From: Victivallis vadensis
GTDB taxonomy: Bacteria > Verrucomicrobiota > Lentisphaeria > Victivallales > Victivallaceae
Length of the DNA: 64,000 nucleotides
NCBI RefSeq assembly: GCF_003096415.1
Contig: NZ_QEKH01000005.1
Location: forward strand, 120,128-184,127
Direction: 5' to 3'
Below the pieces are notes generated by a model. That model made no database searches. It saw only the letters and a program-made list of their open reading frames with translations, and was not told where the DNA came from. Positions 46,072-53,862 of the stretch are shown one piece after another (position 1 is the first letter of the stretch; each line of letters begins with the position of its first letter). The translations under genes were made by a program, and so were the position numbers.

Positions 46072-47121
46072 TCAGGACGCGACCGGCGCGGTCGAAGCCC
46101 TCACGGTGAGTTCGGCTTTCACCTGCACGTGTTCAAACTTTCCGGGAACATTTTTCTTCAGAATGCGGACCGCCTCCTCCACCAGCCGGGCATGGTCGAT
46201 CCCGACCGAGGTCAGCGCCGGAGCGCGGTAGGCAAGGTTCCACGCCTCGCCGCAGGTCACCACGCCCAGTTGCCCCGGAATCGCGATTCCGCACTCGTGG
46301 CAGGCCTGATAGATGCCGAATGCCGTCGAATCGCTCAGCACGAACAGCGCGGAAAACTCCGGCACTTTCTCCGAAAAGCGCTTTTTCATAAATTCATAAC
46401 TCTTTCTTACCGCGTCGTCTCCAGCCCTTACTCCACACTCGATCACCTCCACCGAACAGCCGTGCAATTCCGCGAACTGGCGGAATCCTTTGGTGCGCGC
46501 CGTCATCCCCTCCCCCTCCGGTTCGGAATGCAGCACCGCCAGCTTGCGGTGGCCGAGTTCAAACAGATGATGCGCGGCGACCGCCCCGGTGTACTCCTCG
46601 TCGTTGCTGACCGAATGCAGCGCCAGACCGGGCAGGAAACGCCCGAAAATCACGTAAGGCACATCCAGCGCGTCAAGAAAGCTGACGTCATCTCCGGTGA
46701 TGTCCGAAACCCCGGTGATCACCACCAGACCGTCCAGCTTGGGAAGCTCCAGCTCGCGCGGCACCCGCTGCTTCCAGTCGTAATGGACGATTTCCAGCTC
46801 GTAGCCGAGCCGTTCCGCCTGTTCCATGAAGCAGAGTTCGACCATGTTGTAGTATTCCGACGGCCAGCGCGGAATCGCGAGGCAGTAGACCGGTTTCGCA
46901 CCCTTGCGGTAGCGGAGCACCGCGTCGGTGACCTCCATGCTCCGGCGCCCGTTCTTGCGCAGCAATCCTTCCTCGGTCAGCCGCTGGATCGCGCTGCTGA
47001 CCGTCGCCTGGCTCACGTCGAAATCATCCATGATCGACCGCACCGTCCGGAAAGTGCTGCCCGGCGCGCGAGCCACCAATTGGCCCTTGAGTTCGCAATA
47101 AAGCTGTTCCGATTTATTCAT
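46072..47121 (-). CDS. GntR/LacI-like hybrid transcriptional regulator (cassette 3)
   Basis: 349 residues. N-terminal winged helix of GntR type (about 1-65: FRTVRSIMDDFDVSQATVSS, AIQRLTEEGLLRKNGRR). Sugar-sensor domain of PBP/LacI type (AAHHLFELGHRRKLAVLHS-like and PGQLGVVTCGEAWNLAYR-like stretches) in the remainder. It has the same architecture as the regulator at 7269. It heads the cassette with the pseudopilin and the 996-residue glycosidase and likely governs both. Confidence 0.9.
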   Translation of the reverse strand: MNKSEQLYCELKGQLVARAPGSTFRTVRSIMDDFDVSQATVSSAIQRLTEEGLLRKNGRRSMEVTDAVLRYRKGAKPVYCLAIPRWPSEYYNMVELCFMEQAERLGYELEIVHYDWKQRVPRELELPKLDGLVVITGVSDITGDDVSFLDALDVPYVIFGRFLPGLALHSVSNDEEYTGAVAAHHLFELGHRKLAVLHSEPEGEGMTARTKGFRQFAELHGCSVEVIECGVRAGDDAVRKSYEFMKKRFSEKVPEFSALFVLSDSTAFGIYQACHECGIAIPGQLGVVTCGEAWNLAYRAPALTSVGIDHARLVEEAVRILKKNVPGKFEHVQVKAELTVRASTAPVAS

Positions 47122-47159
47122 AATGGTCCGTTCCCGTTATCTTTTCCGTCACATTATTA

Positions 47160-47188
47160 ATTATGATACATCGATATTAAAAAGTCAA
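47160..47188 (-). promoter_or_regulatory. Promoter of cassette 3
   Basis: On the minus strand: TTGACT, 17-bp spacer, CATAAT. The spacer holds ATCGATGTAT, possibly part of an operator. A similar ATGTATCAT string occurs at 8407-8415 before the cassette 2 pseudopilin. Confidence 0.6.
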
Positions 47189-47246
47189 TAGCGATACAAG
47201 AAAAAATCAAAAAAATAACGATAGACCGCCGGCCGGCCGTTTCCGT

Positions 47247-48104
47247 TCAACCGGTGAAGCCGTTTTCTTTCCGCCGCCGGAACTCTCCCGGCGAAATCCG
47301 GTAGCGGCGGCGAAACAGCCGGATGAAGTAGCTCGGATAGTTGAAGCCGCACTGCACCGCGATCTCCTCGACCGGCAACCGGCTTTCCCGCAGCAGCTGC
47401 ACCGCGTATTCAAGCCGCATCCGGTTCAGGTATTCGCGCACGGCAAGCCCGGTGCGGCTGCGGACCAGCCGGGAAAGCCGTGCCGGATGGATTCCGGCCC
47501 CCGCCGCGATATCTTCGCGCGAAATGTCGTTGCAGAACGTGTACTGCAGATAATCGAAGACCCGGTTCCAGAGCAGTTCCTCCTCCGGGATGGAGGTTTC
47601 GCGCTCCCGGTACAGCAATTCCAGCACCATCTCCAGCAGCGCCCGCAAATTGAGGCGGGCCGCCCGCGAATCGCTCCCGGCGGCCAGCAGCGCCTGAATC
47701 GTCGCGTGCATCGCGGCATCGGCAGGGCGCACGGTGTGGAAAAAGACATCCGGCCCCTTCTGCGGAGGGCGCAGGCCGTCGTGGCCGATGTAGAGCGCCC
47801 GCACGTACTTCTCGAAAAACACCACCGAAATCATCTCATGCCCGTGATTCCAGAGTTCGTCGATCCACGCCCCCGGACGGCCGATGATCACCTCGCCGGG
47901 ATGGAAAAGCCGCGTCCCGATCCGGCCTCCCGCCGCATAACGGACCTCCTTCTCGCCGGTCATCGGCTGGATGAAGCGGAAACACGGGTGCAGATGAATC
48001 CATGTCTCCGGTTCCGGCTGCGGTTCGGCGAAAAAGAGCCGCTCCACCGGCAGTTGCCGGGCGCGCTCCAGAAACTCCGTCATCTGTTCCAGACTGGCAA
48101 TCAA
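47247..48104 (-). CDS. AraC-family transcriptional regulator
   Basis: 285 residues from TTG 48104, chosen because GGAGG lies 8 bp upstream; the next ATG (48083) has none. N-terminal cupin-type sensor (IHLHPCFRFIQPMTGEKEV, about 30-110). C-terminal pair of helix-turn-helices (DISREDIAAGAGIHPARLSR, and LPVEEIAVQCGFNYPSYFIR), followed by the family end YRISPGEFRRR. AraC proteins of this kind usually activate sugar genes when the ligand is bound. It is divergent from the sialidase-like gene 48270 and is the obvious regulator of that cassette. Confidence 0.93.
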   Translation of the reverse strand: MIASLEQMTEFLERARQLPVERLFFAEPQPEPETWIHLHPCFRFIQPMTGEKEVRYAAGGRIGTRLFHPGEVIIGRPGAWIDELWNHGHEMISVVFFEKYVRALYIGHDGLRPPQKGPDVFFHTVRPADAAMHATIQALLAAGSDSRAARLNLRALLEMVLELLYRERETSIPEEELLWNRVFDYLQYTFCNDISREDIAAGAGIHPARLSRLVRSRTGLAVREYLNRMRLEYAVQLLRESRLPVEEIAVQCGFNYPSYFIRLFRRRYRISPGEFRRRKENGFTG

Positions 48105-48127
48105 GGCTCGTCCCTCCCTTTGGCGAC

Positions 48128-48156
48128 AACATATCCCCGGAACCGGGAGCTGTCAA
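48128..48156 (-). promoter_or_regulatory. Promoter of the AraC gene with palindromic spacer
   Basis: On the minus strand: TTGACA, 17-bp spacer, TATGTT. The spacer contains CCCGG-TT-CCGGG, so a protein could bind between the boxes. The resulting leader is only about 17 nt. Confidence 0.7.
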
Positions 48157-48199
48157 GCCATCCTGTTAAAAAAGTATTATTGCAATTCAATTTTTATCA

Positions 48200-48228
48200 T
48201 TGCTTTTCCGGGCGTTTTCCGGTATAAT
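48200..48228 (+). promoter_or_regulatory. Promoter of the sialidase-pseudopilin-glycosidase operon
   Basis: TTGCTT at 48200-48205, 17-bp spacer, TATAAT at 48223-48228. It is back to back with the AraC promoter. Confidence 0.75.
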
Positions 48229-48269
48229 TAGAACAGCAACCAATGATTGAACCAAATGAGAAATTCAAC

Positions 48270-49307
48270 ATGAGCATTGAAAAATTTTCCATCAGCCGCG
48301 ATCCAGAACTTTACGAAGCCTGGCCCGACGCCGCCCTCGCCGCCGACGGCCGGCTGGTCTGCGTTTTCAGCGAATGCACCCACCACGGCAACCGCGATTA
48401 CACCCGGATCATGCTGGCCGACTCCTTCGACCGGGGCCGCACCTGGACTCCGAAGCGCCCCCTGACCGAAGGCACCCGCAACCGGGACTACTACTATAAC
48501 TGCGCCCGGATCACCCGGCTGCGCGACGGCCGCCTCGCCGTCTCGGTCGACAAGATGCCGCTCAACGGTGAATCCCGCACCCGTGAAGCGGTCAATCTGC
48601 TCTACTTCTCAAGCGACAACGGCCGAAGCTGGAGCGCCCCGGCCCCGGTTCCGCTGCGCGGCATCGTGCCGGACAAGCTGCTCGAACTTGAAAACGGCCG
48701 CTGGATCTACTCCGCCCACCGCGAGGACGGCGGCAACCTGGCCCAGTTCCTGTGCTACAGCGACGACAGCGGCAAAACCTGGAGCGACGACGTGACCGTC
48801 GCCAGATCGGACCGGTTCCAGCTCTGCGAGGCCTCGATCCTGCCGCTGGGCGGCGGCGTGCTGGCCGCGTTCCTGCGCGAAAACAGCGGCCTCGGTTACG
48901 ACTGCAAAAAGGTCCTGTCGCGCGACAACGGCGAAAGCTGGGGCGAAATCACCGACTTTCCGCTGCCCGGCTGCCACCGCCCGGTCGCCGGTTTCCTGCG
49001 GGACGGGCGCATCATGATCACCTACCGCTTCCTGCAGGGAGGCCGGGGCTGGCTCGGTTCGTGGTGCCAGAACTTCTTCGCGGCGCTGACCGACCGCGAA
49101 TCGGTGCTGAGCGAAAAGCGCGAGGAGGCGTCCGCCCGGATTCTGCCGGTCGACTTCGACCGCTCCCCGAAATCCGACCTCGGTTATTCCGGCTGGGTGC
49201 AGTTCCCGGACGGCGAACTCTATATCGTAAATTACATCGTGGACGACGCGATGGACAAAGGACAAATCCGCGGCTACAGCATGTTCCCGGACGAGTTCCT
49301 GCTGTAA
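48270..49307 (+). CDS. Sialidase-like BNR beta-propeller protein
   Basis: 345 residues from ATG 48270. An in-frame ATG at 48243 would lie only about 8 nt from the transcription start and is less likely. Several Asp-box turns mark the six-bladed propeller: [32 protein letters not shown]. Arg residues of a sialidase triad are not securely placed, so the enzyme may act on another sugar or be a lectin-like propeller. No signal peptide is seen, in contrast to the glycosidase in the same operon. Family knowledge: GH33 and related propellers release terminal sialic acid. First gene of a three-gene cassette under the AraC regulator. Confidence 0.8.
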   Translation: MSIEKFSISRDPELYEAWPDAALAADGRLVCVFSECTHHGNRDYTRIMLADSFDRGRTWTPKRPLTEGTRNRDYYYNCARITRLRDGRLAVSVDKMPLNGESRTREAVNLLYFSSDNGRSWSAPAPVPLRGIVPDKLLELENGRWIYSAHREDGGNLAQFLCYSDDSGKTWSDDVTVARSDRFQLCEASILPLGGGVLAAFLRENSGLGYDCKKVLSRDNGESWGEITDFPLPGCHRPVAGFLRDGRIMITYRFLQGGRGWLGSWCQNFFAALTDRESVLSEKREEASARILPVDFDRSPKSDLGYSGWVQFPDGELYIVNYIVDDAMDKGQIRGYSMFPDEFLL

Positions 49308-49332
49308 CGGATCGCAAGAAAGGAGAAACGAA

Positions 49333-50034
49333 ATGAAAAAACGGTATTTTACCCTGATTGAGCTGCTGGTCGTGATAGCGATCATCGCGATTCTGGCGAG
49401 TATGCTGCTGCCCGCTCTCAACAAGGCGCGCGCTTCCGCATATAAGGCGTCCTGCACCGGCAACCTGAAACAGATCGGGCTGGGCGTCGCCGCCTATATG
49501 AACGACTTCAACGACTACACGCCGGCGGTAACCTCGTCCGGGGGGCGGGACGGCAACGGGATTCACTGGTACGCCGTCGAGGCGGGCAACTGGGGCTATG
49601 AATACCTGAACCGCGTCAAAGGCAAGGACGCGCAGGACCGCAAGGCCAAGATCACACTTTGCCCCGCCGCGCCGCCGGTCAGTTCCGGAACCGCGCTTCA
49701 CTGGAGTCACAACTACGGCTACACGCTCGAAGTCGGCGGCAAGGACCTGAATCCGGGCAACTATCCGCGCCGGAAGCTCAGCAGCATTTCATCTCCATCG
49801 ACCGCCTACGCCTTCTGCGACATCATGACCGACAAATGGACCGACGAACGCCGGATGGTCACTTCGGACTACTATGCCCGCGAGCTCACCCGCCTGAACC
49901 AGGATTACCGCCACGGCGGCACGCTGAATATGCTGCAGCTCGACGGCCACGTCGAGAGCCTCCGCCACCATCAGTTCCATTTTTCGACCACCGACTCCGC
50001 CAACTGGAAAAAATACTGGCCCTTCCGGCCCTGA
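49333..50034 (+). CDS. Pseudopilin-like protein with H-X9-DG tail (cassette 4)
   Basis: 233 residues; AAAGGAGAAACGAA before the ATG. MKKRY then [20 protein letters not shown], with Tyr at -1 instead of Gly. [12 protein letters not shown] follows the helix. The tail [14 protein letters not shown] fits H-X9-DG exactly. It sits between the sialidase-like gene (25 bp) and the glycosidase (12 bp). Confidence 0.9.
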   Translation: MKKRYFTLIELLVVIAIIAILASMLLPALNKARASAYKASCTGNLKQIGLGVAAYMNDFNDYTPAVTSSGGRDGNGIHWYAVEAGNWGYEYLNRVKGKDAQDRKAKITLCPAAPPVSSGTALHWSHNYGYTLEVGGKDLNPGNYPRRKLSSISSPSTAYAFCDIMTDKWTDERRMVTSDYYARELTRLNQDYRHGGTLNMLQLDGHVESLRHHQFHFSTTDSANWKKYWPFRP

Positions 50035-50046
50035 GGTATCCGCAAT

Positions 50047-52521
50047 ATGAAAACGACCGCATCATTCCTTACCGCCGTACTCGCGGCGTCCTCCCTCGCC
50101 GCCGCCACGCTGGAGATGAAGCCGGACACCTATCTCAATATGAATTACGCCCACCGCCACGGCAGACACAAGGTCCTTGAACTGGGCGACAGTTCCGCGA
50201 TCCTGAGCGCCTCCCGCCACGCCGCCGGCTTTGCGCTGCTCGCCAGCGACCGGGACGGCGACGGCGAACTGACGGTGAAGTTCAGGCTGCTGTTCCCGGA
50301 CGGTTCCGCGCAGCCGCTCGGCGACGCCGTCCCGGTGAAGCTCAGAAAGGACCGGATGCTCGCCCGGAATCTGGTTCTGACCCTCGACGACGCCGACATC
50401 GCCCGGCTGATGAAGAGCGAGTCGAAATTCAACCTCGTCCCGGTCCGGGTGCAGGCGGAATTCACCGGCTCCGACGGCAAACCGCTCCCGGCGCTGAACG
50501 ACGTCGCCGCGATCGGCTTCGACCGCGGCCTGAAACCGCAGCCCCCCGAGGCGGCGGTGGCGGAAAACGGCGTGACCGGCGTGCCGACGCTGGCGCTCAA
50601 CGGCAACCTCTACCCCGGCATCTTCGGCTATGTCGGCTGGAACTGGGGCACCGCCCGGCGCACCGTCCGGGAGCTGGGCGAAGCCAGCCGCCATTTGTAC
50701 GAAATCGTATTCCAGCCGTGGAGCCTCTGGAAGGAGGGCAAATTCGACGACGCGGCATTCGAGCGCACCCTCAACTCACAGGTCGCCTCGATCGTCGCTC
50801 AGGACCCGGAAGCACTGATCTTCGTGCGCTGGTGGCTCTATATGCCGCGCGACTGGGCGAAGCATAACCCGGGCGAATCGATCGTCTACGACGACGGCTC
50901 CACCGAAATCCCGCTGCTCGGCGGCCCGTGGGCGCACGCCTCCTACGCCTCGAAAGCATGGCTCTCCGCCTATACGAAGATCGTCGATACCGCGGTGCGC
51001 AAGCTCTCGGCCGGCTCCTACGCCGACCGGATTTTCATGGTCCGGGTCGGCTACGGCAACTGCGGAGAATGGAACAACTTCGGCTACCATCAGGAGAAAT
51101 TCCCCGGCTTTTCGCCGCAGATGCTGGACGCCTACCGCACCTGGCTGAAACAGCGCTACGGTTCCATCGACAGGCTGAACGCCGCATGGCACACCGCCCT
51201 CTCCGGTTTCGGCGCGGTCGCGATTCCCACCCGTGAGGAACGGCTGGCAGGCAAGGCTGGCGACATCCTGCGGAATCCGGCCGACACCGGCAACGTCCGC
51301 GACTTCTACCGGTTCTTCAGCGAATTCACGGTGTCGCTGATCGAACACTTCGGCAGGGCGGTCAAGGCGGCCTCCGGCAACCGGCTGCTGTACGGAGTGT
51401 TTTACGGCTACTACACGCACCACCTCTCCGGTTTTCCGTACCACATGCTCGACTCCGGACACTACGCGCTCGGGCGGCTGCTGGACTCCCCTTATGTGGA
51501 CACCCTGTGCAGCCCCTACAGCTACAACGACCGCAACCGCGGCAGCACGCTCGGCATGCCGCTCGAATCGATCAAGGCGCACGGCAAGCTCTTCCTCGCG
51601 GAGATGGACCTGCCGACCCATCTGGCCGATCCGAAGCGGTATCAGGCGGACGCCAATTCCGGCCTCAGATTCGCGCAGGCCGAAGAGCAGACGCTGACAC
51701 TGTACCGCCGGGATTTCGGGCGGGTGCTGACCTGGGGCGTCGGCGGCTACTGGTACGACTTCGCGCACAACTGGTACCACTTCGACCGCTTCCGGGAGTT
51801 TGCCGCCGCGACGGAAAAGATCAACCGCGAAGCGGCGGGCCGCGACCTGCGCTCCGTCGCCGAAGTCGCGGTCATCCTGGATGAAGAAAGCGTGTTCGAC
51901 CTGTCGCTGCACGCGGGCAAATGGGGTGCGGAGCTGCGCGACGCCCTCTCCTTCGACATCGAACGGCTCGGCGTCCCGGTCGACTTCCGGCTCAGCTCCG
52001 ACCTCGGCCGGGCAGTGAAGCGCGGCTACCGGCTTCTCGTCTTTCCGGCGCAGTTCCGGCAGAATCCGGCCATCCGCGAAGCGCTGGCCGCCTTTCCCGG
52101 CCACGTCCTGTTCCTGTACGGCGCCGGTATGGTGTCGGCGGAAAACCGGCTGACCGTTCCCAATGACTTCTACGGTGTGCCCGTCACCACGGCGGATGCG
52201 GTCAACCGCCTGACCGCCGGGGAACGGCGGTTCTACTGGTCCGGTCCCCGCCCCCCCGCCGAAGTCTGGAAAGCGGTGCTGAAACAGGCGAAAGTGCACC
52301 GCTACGCCAGCCGCGACGAAACCTACATCTACGCCAACGCCTCCTACCTCGGCATCTGGGTCCCGGCTTCCGACGGAGGCACGCTGACCGTCACGTTGCC
52401 GGAAGCAGCCCGGATGACCGACGCCGAAACCGGCGAGCCGCTCGGCGGAGGCCCGGAATTCCGTTTCACTTTGCCGGAAAAGGGGATGTATTTCCGGCTG
52501 CTGCGCCGGGAGGCGCGGTGA
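50047..52521 (+). CDS. Secreted glycoside hydrolase, GH42-like (cassette 4)
   Basis: 824 residues with a signal peptide (FLTAVLAASSLAAATLEM). An N-terminal beta domain (about 20-180) precedes a TIM barrel. RVGYGNCGEWNNFGYH near residues 333-348 is the probable acid/base Glu. GKLFLAEMDLPTHL near 511-524 probably carries the nucleophile. After the barrel comes a Rossmann-like region (YRLLVFPAQFRQNPAIREAL) similar to the GH42 middle domain, then a small C-terminal beta domain. Substrate unknown. Its stop lies 10 bp from the convergent end of the PqqD-like gene. Confidence 0.75.
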   Translation: MKTTASFLTAVLAASSLAAATLEMKPDTYLNMNYAHRHGRHKVLELGDSSAILSASRHAAGFALLASDRDGDGELTVKFRLLFPDGSAQPLGDAVPVKLRKDRMLARNLVLTLDDADIARLMKSESKFNLVPVRVQAEFTGSDGKPLPALNDVAAIGFDRGLKPQPPEAAVAENGVTGVPTLALNGNLYPGIFGYVGWNWGTARRTVRELGEASRHLYEIVFQPWSLWKEGKFDDAAFERTLNSQVASIVAQDPEALIFVRWWLYMPRDWAKHNPGESIVYDDGSTEIPLLGGPWAHASYASKAWLSAYTKIVDTAVRKLSAGSYADRIFMVRVGYGNCGEWNNFGYHQEKFPGFSPQMLDAYRTWLKQRYGSIDRLNAAWHTALSGFGAVAIPTREERLAGKAGDILRNPADTGNVRDFYRFFSEFTVSLIEHFGRAVKAASGNRLLYGVFYGYYTHHLSGFPYHMLDSGHYALGRLLDSPYVDTLCSPYSYNDRNRGSTLGMPLESIKAHGKLFLAEMDLPTHLADPKRYQADANSGLRFAQAEEQTLTLYRRDFGRVLTWGVGGYWYDFAHNWYHFDRFREFAAATEKINREAAGRDLRSVAEVAVILDEESVFDLSLHAGKWGAELRDALSFDIERLGVPVDFRLSSDLGRAVKRGYRLLVFPAQFRQNPAIREALAAFPGHVLFLYGAGMVSAENRLTVPNDFYGVPVTTADAVNRLTAGERRFYWSGPRPPAEVWKAVLKQAKVHRYASRDETYIYANASYLGIWVPASDGGTLTVTLPEAARMTDAETGEPLGGGPEFRFTLPEKGMYFRLLRREAR

Positions 52522-52531
52522 CGGTTCCGCC

Positions 52532-52789
52532 CTACTCCCCGATCCAGCCGCCCTGCCGGAGGCTGTTCAGGAAGGCTTCGGTTTCGGCGGCGGCGGAGGG
52601 GGGCAATGCGCCGCCGCAGGCTTCCGCCAGCCTGCCGGGGAGTTCTCCGGGCGGAGTTCCCGCTTCCAGCAGCTTCCACAGGAAGCAGCCGGTCCGGTTC
52701 AGTACCACAGAAGCGCCGCTGTCCATATCGAACAGAAATCCGGTGCGGTCCGGCTCCTCCCGGAACATCACGGTCAGTTTCGGCTTCAC
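52532..52789 (-). CDS. PqqD-like RiPP recognition element
   Basis: 85 residues. The PqqD pattern is clear: VMFREEPDRTGFLFDMDSG, VVLNRTGCFLWKLLEAG, then helices. PqqD-type domains bind the leader part of ribosomally made peptides and present them to modifying enzymes. Its start overlaps the end of the HPr-kinase-like gene by four bases (ATGA). Upstream in the same transcript is a 42-residue peptide gene whose N-terminal half looks like a leader. No radical SAM or cyclase gene is in the window. Confidence 0.88.
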   Translation of the reverse strand: MKPKLTVMFREEPDRTGFLFDMDSGASVVLNRTGCFLWKLLEAGTPPGELPGRLAEACGGALPPSAAAETEAFLNSLRQGGWIGE

Positions 52790-53643
52790 GGTTCCATCTC
52801 CAACGTTTCATGCAGCGGATATTGCAAATGGGCCTTCAACGTGCGCGGCGCGAACTTCCGGTCCAGTGCTTCGATGAAGCGCCAGTTGATTTCACCGGCC
52901 TGCCGCTTCACCGGTGCCGGAAACAGCCGCAGTGGCCCGTACAGATGCAGCACCAGCGCCGACAACAAATGGGTATGCCATGCGGCGGGAGCGGCGGGAA
53001 CAATCTCCTGTTTCCGTTCGCCGCGGGTCAGCCACAGCAGCCGCCGCAGCCGCACCGCCTGTGCAACCGGATATTGCCGCGCGTCCCATCCTTCAAGCAT
53101 ACACCGGCTCCAGGTCGGCAGCGGACGGCAGAAAAACTCCTCCCCCTGCCGGAACACCAGCACCTCGTCATCCGCCGTCCCCCTGCCGCCTTCGGCCAAC
53201 CAGCGGTTCAGCGACGTGGTTTTGCCGACTTCACTGGTTCCGAAAAGCAGCACGCCGTCGCCCGCCGCCGTCTCCAGCAGCGCCCCGTGGAACAGCGCGA
53301 ACGGCGTCTGTCCTTTCAGCAACTCCAGCACATAGCCGCAATTCAGCATCAGCCGCATGGCGGCGCCCCGTGCGGCCTGTTCCCGGCACGGTTCGCGAAA
53401 CGCCTGCACAATCCTCCCTGCGTCGAACCGGCAGTCCGTCCAGCGGAATGAATGCGTGACCGGAACGCAGTTCTCCCGTTCCGAATCGAGCAGCACCGGA
53501 GTTTCGCGCGCCTCTCCGGGGCGGCACTCCAGCCGGAGCATTCCGGCCAGCAGCTCCAGCAATCCGCAATTTTCTTCGCCGGAGGCTCCCACGGCAATGC
53601 GCCGGGAGAAATCCAGAGGCAGTTCCAAAATCCGATTCATCAT
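52786..53643 (-). CDS. HPr-kinase-like P-loop protein of a peptide-modification cluster
   Basis: 285 residues. The Walker A loop LLFGTSEVGKTTSLNRWL lies near residues 132-149, followed by TADDEVLVF, a Walker-B-like pair. The remainder has the spread-out look of HprK/ScmC-like proteins rather than true HPr kinase. Such proteins occur beside PqqD-like genes in several RiPP clusters; in paeninodin-type lasso clusters they phosphorylate the peptide. Here it probably modifies, or is needed for handling, the small peptide encoded at 53715. GGGAAA precedes the two adjacent ATGs. Confidence 0.75.
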   Translation of the reverse strand: MMNRILELPLDFSRRIAVGASGEENCGLLELLAGMLRLECRPGEARETPVLLDSERENCVPVTHSFRWTDCRFDAGRIVQAFREPCREQAARGAAMRLMLNCGYVLELLKGQTPFALFHGALLETAAGDGVLLFGTSEVGKTTSLNRWLAEGGRGTADDEVLVFRQGEEFFCRPLPTWSRCMLEGWDARQYPVAQAVRLRRLLWLTRGERKQEIVPAAPAAWHTHLLSALVLHLYGPLRLFPAPVKRQAGEINWRFIEALDRKFAPRTLKAHLQYPLHETLEMEP

Positions 53644-53652
53644 TTTCCCATC

Positions 53653-53695
53653 AAAAAAAAGCGGCGCGGCTCCGCGAAAAACGGAACCGGGCCGC
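53653..53695 (-). terminator. Terminator between precursor peptide and kinase genes
   Basis: On the minus strand a 14-bp stem GCGGCCCGGTTCCG / CGGAGCCGCGCCGC (one mismatch, one wobble) is followed by eight T. It lies inside the apparent operon, so only some transcripts would continue into the kinase and PqqD genes. Confidence 0.85.
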
Positions 53696-53714
53696 CCTGC
53701 TTCTCATATCGGCG

Positions 53715-53843
53715 TCAATCGATGCCCGGATGCTCCGGGTCCGGGTCCACGCCGGTAGCACCCTGAACGGCGGTGACCTTTTCCGTCATCGGCTCCAGCG
53801 CCGGAGTTTCGTATTCGAACTTATCCTTTTCCATCGCGTTCAT
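53715..53843 (-). CDS. Putative RiPP precursor peptide, 42 residues
   Basis: ATG 53843 preceded by AAAGGAAA; a second ATG is three codons on. The peptide starts MNAMEKDKFEYETPALEPMT and ends QGATGVDPDPEHPGID. YETPAL fits the Y-x-x-P-x-L leader motif that PqqD-like elements recognise in lasso and related precursors. The acidic, Gly/Pro-rich tail would be the core. It lies 19 bp after the giant surface protein gene and 71 bp before the kinase, with a terminator directly behind it: the usual arrangement for a highly made precursor with less-expressed enzymes. The core does not fully fit lasso rules (no Thr at -2). Confidence 0.65.
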   Translation of the reverse strand: MNAMEKDKFEYETPALEPMTEKVTAVQGATGVDPDPEHPGID

Positions 53844-53862
53844 TTTCCTTTGCTTTTTATGA

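Noticed and set aside
53715..53843. Calling the small peptide a lasso peptide
   Set aside because: The leader motif fits, but no asparagine-synthetase-like cyclase or B2 protease is present, and the core has no Thr at the penultimate leader position. The broader RiPP label is kept.
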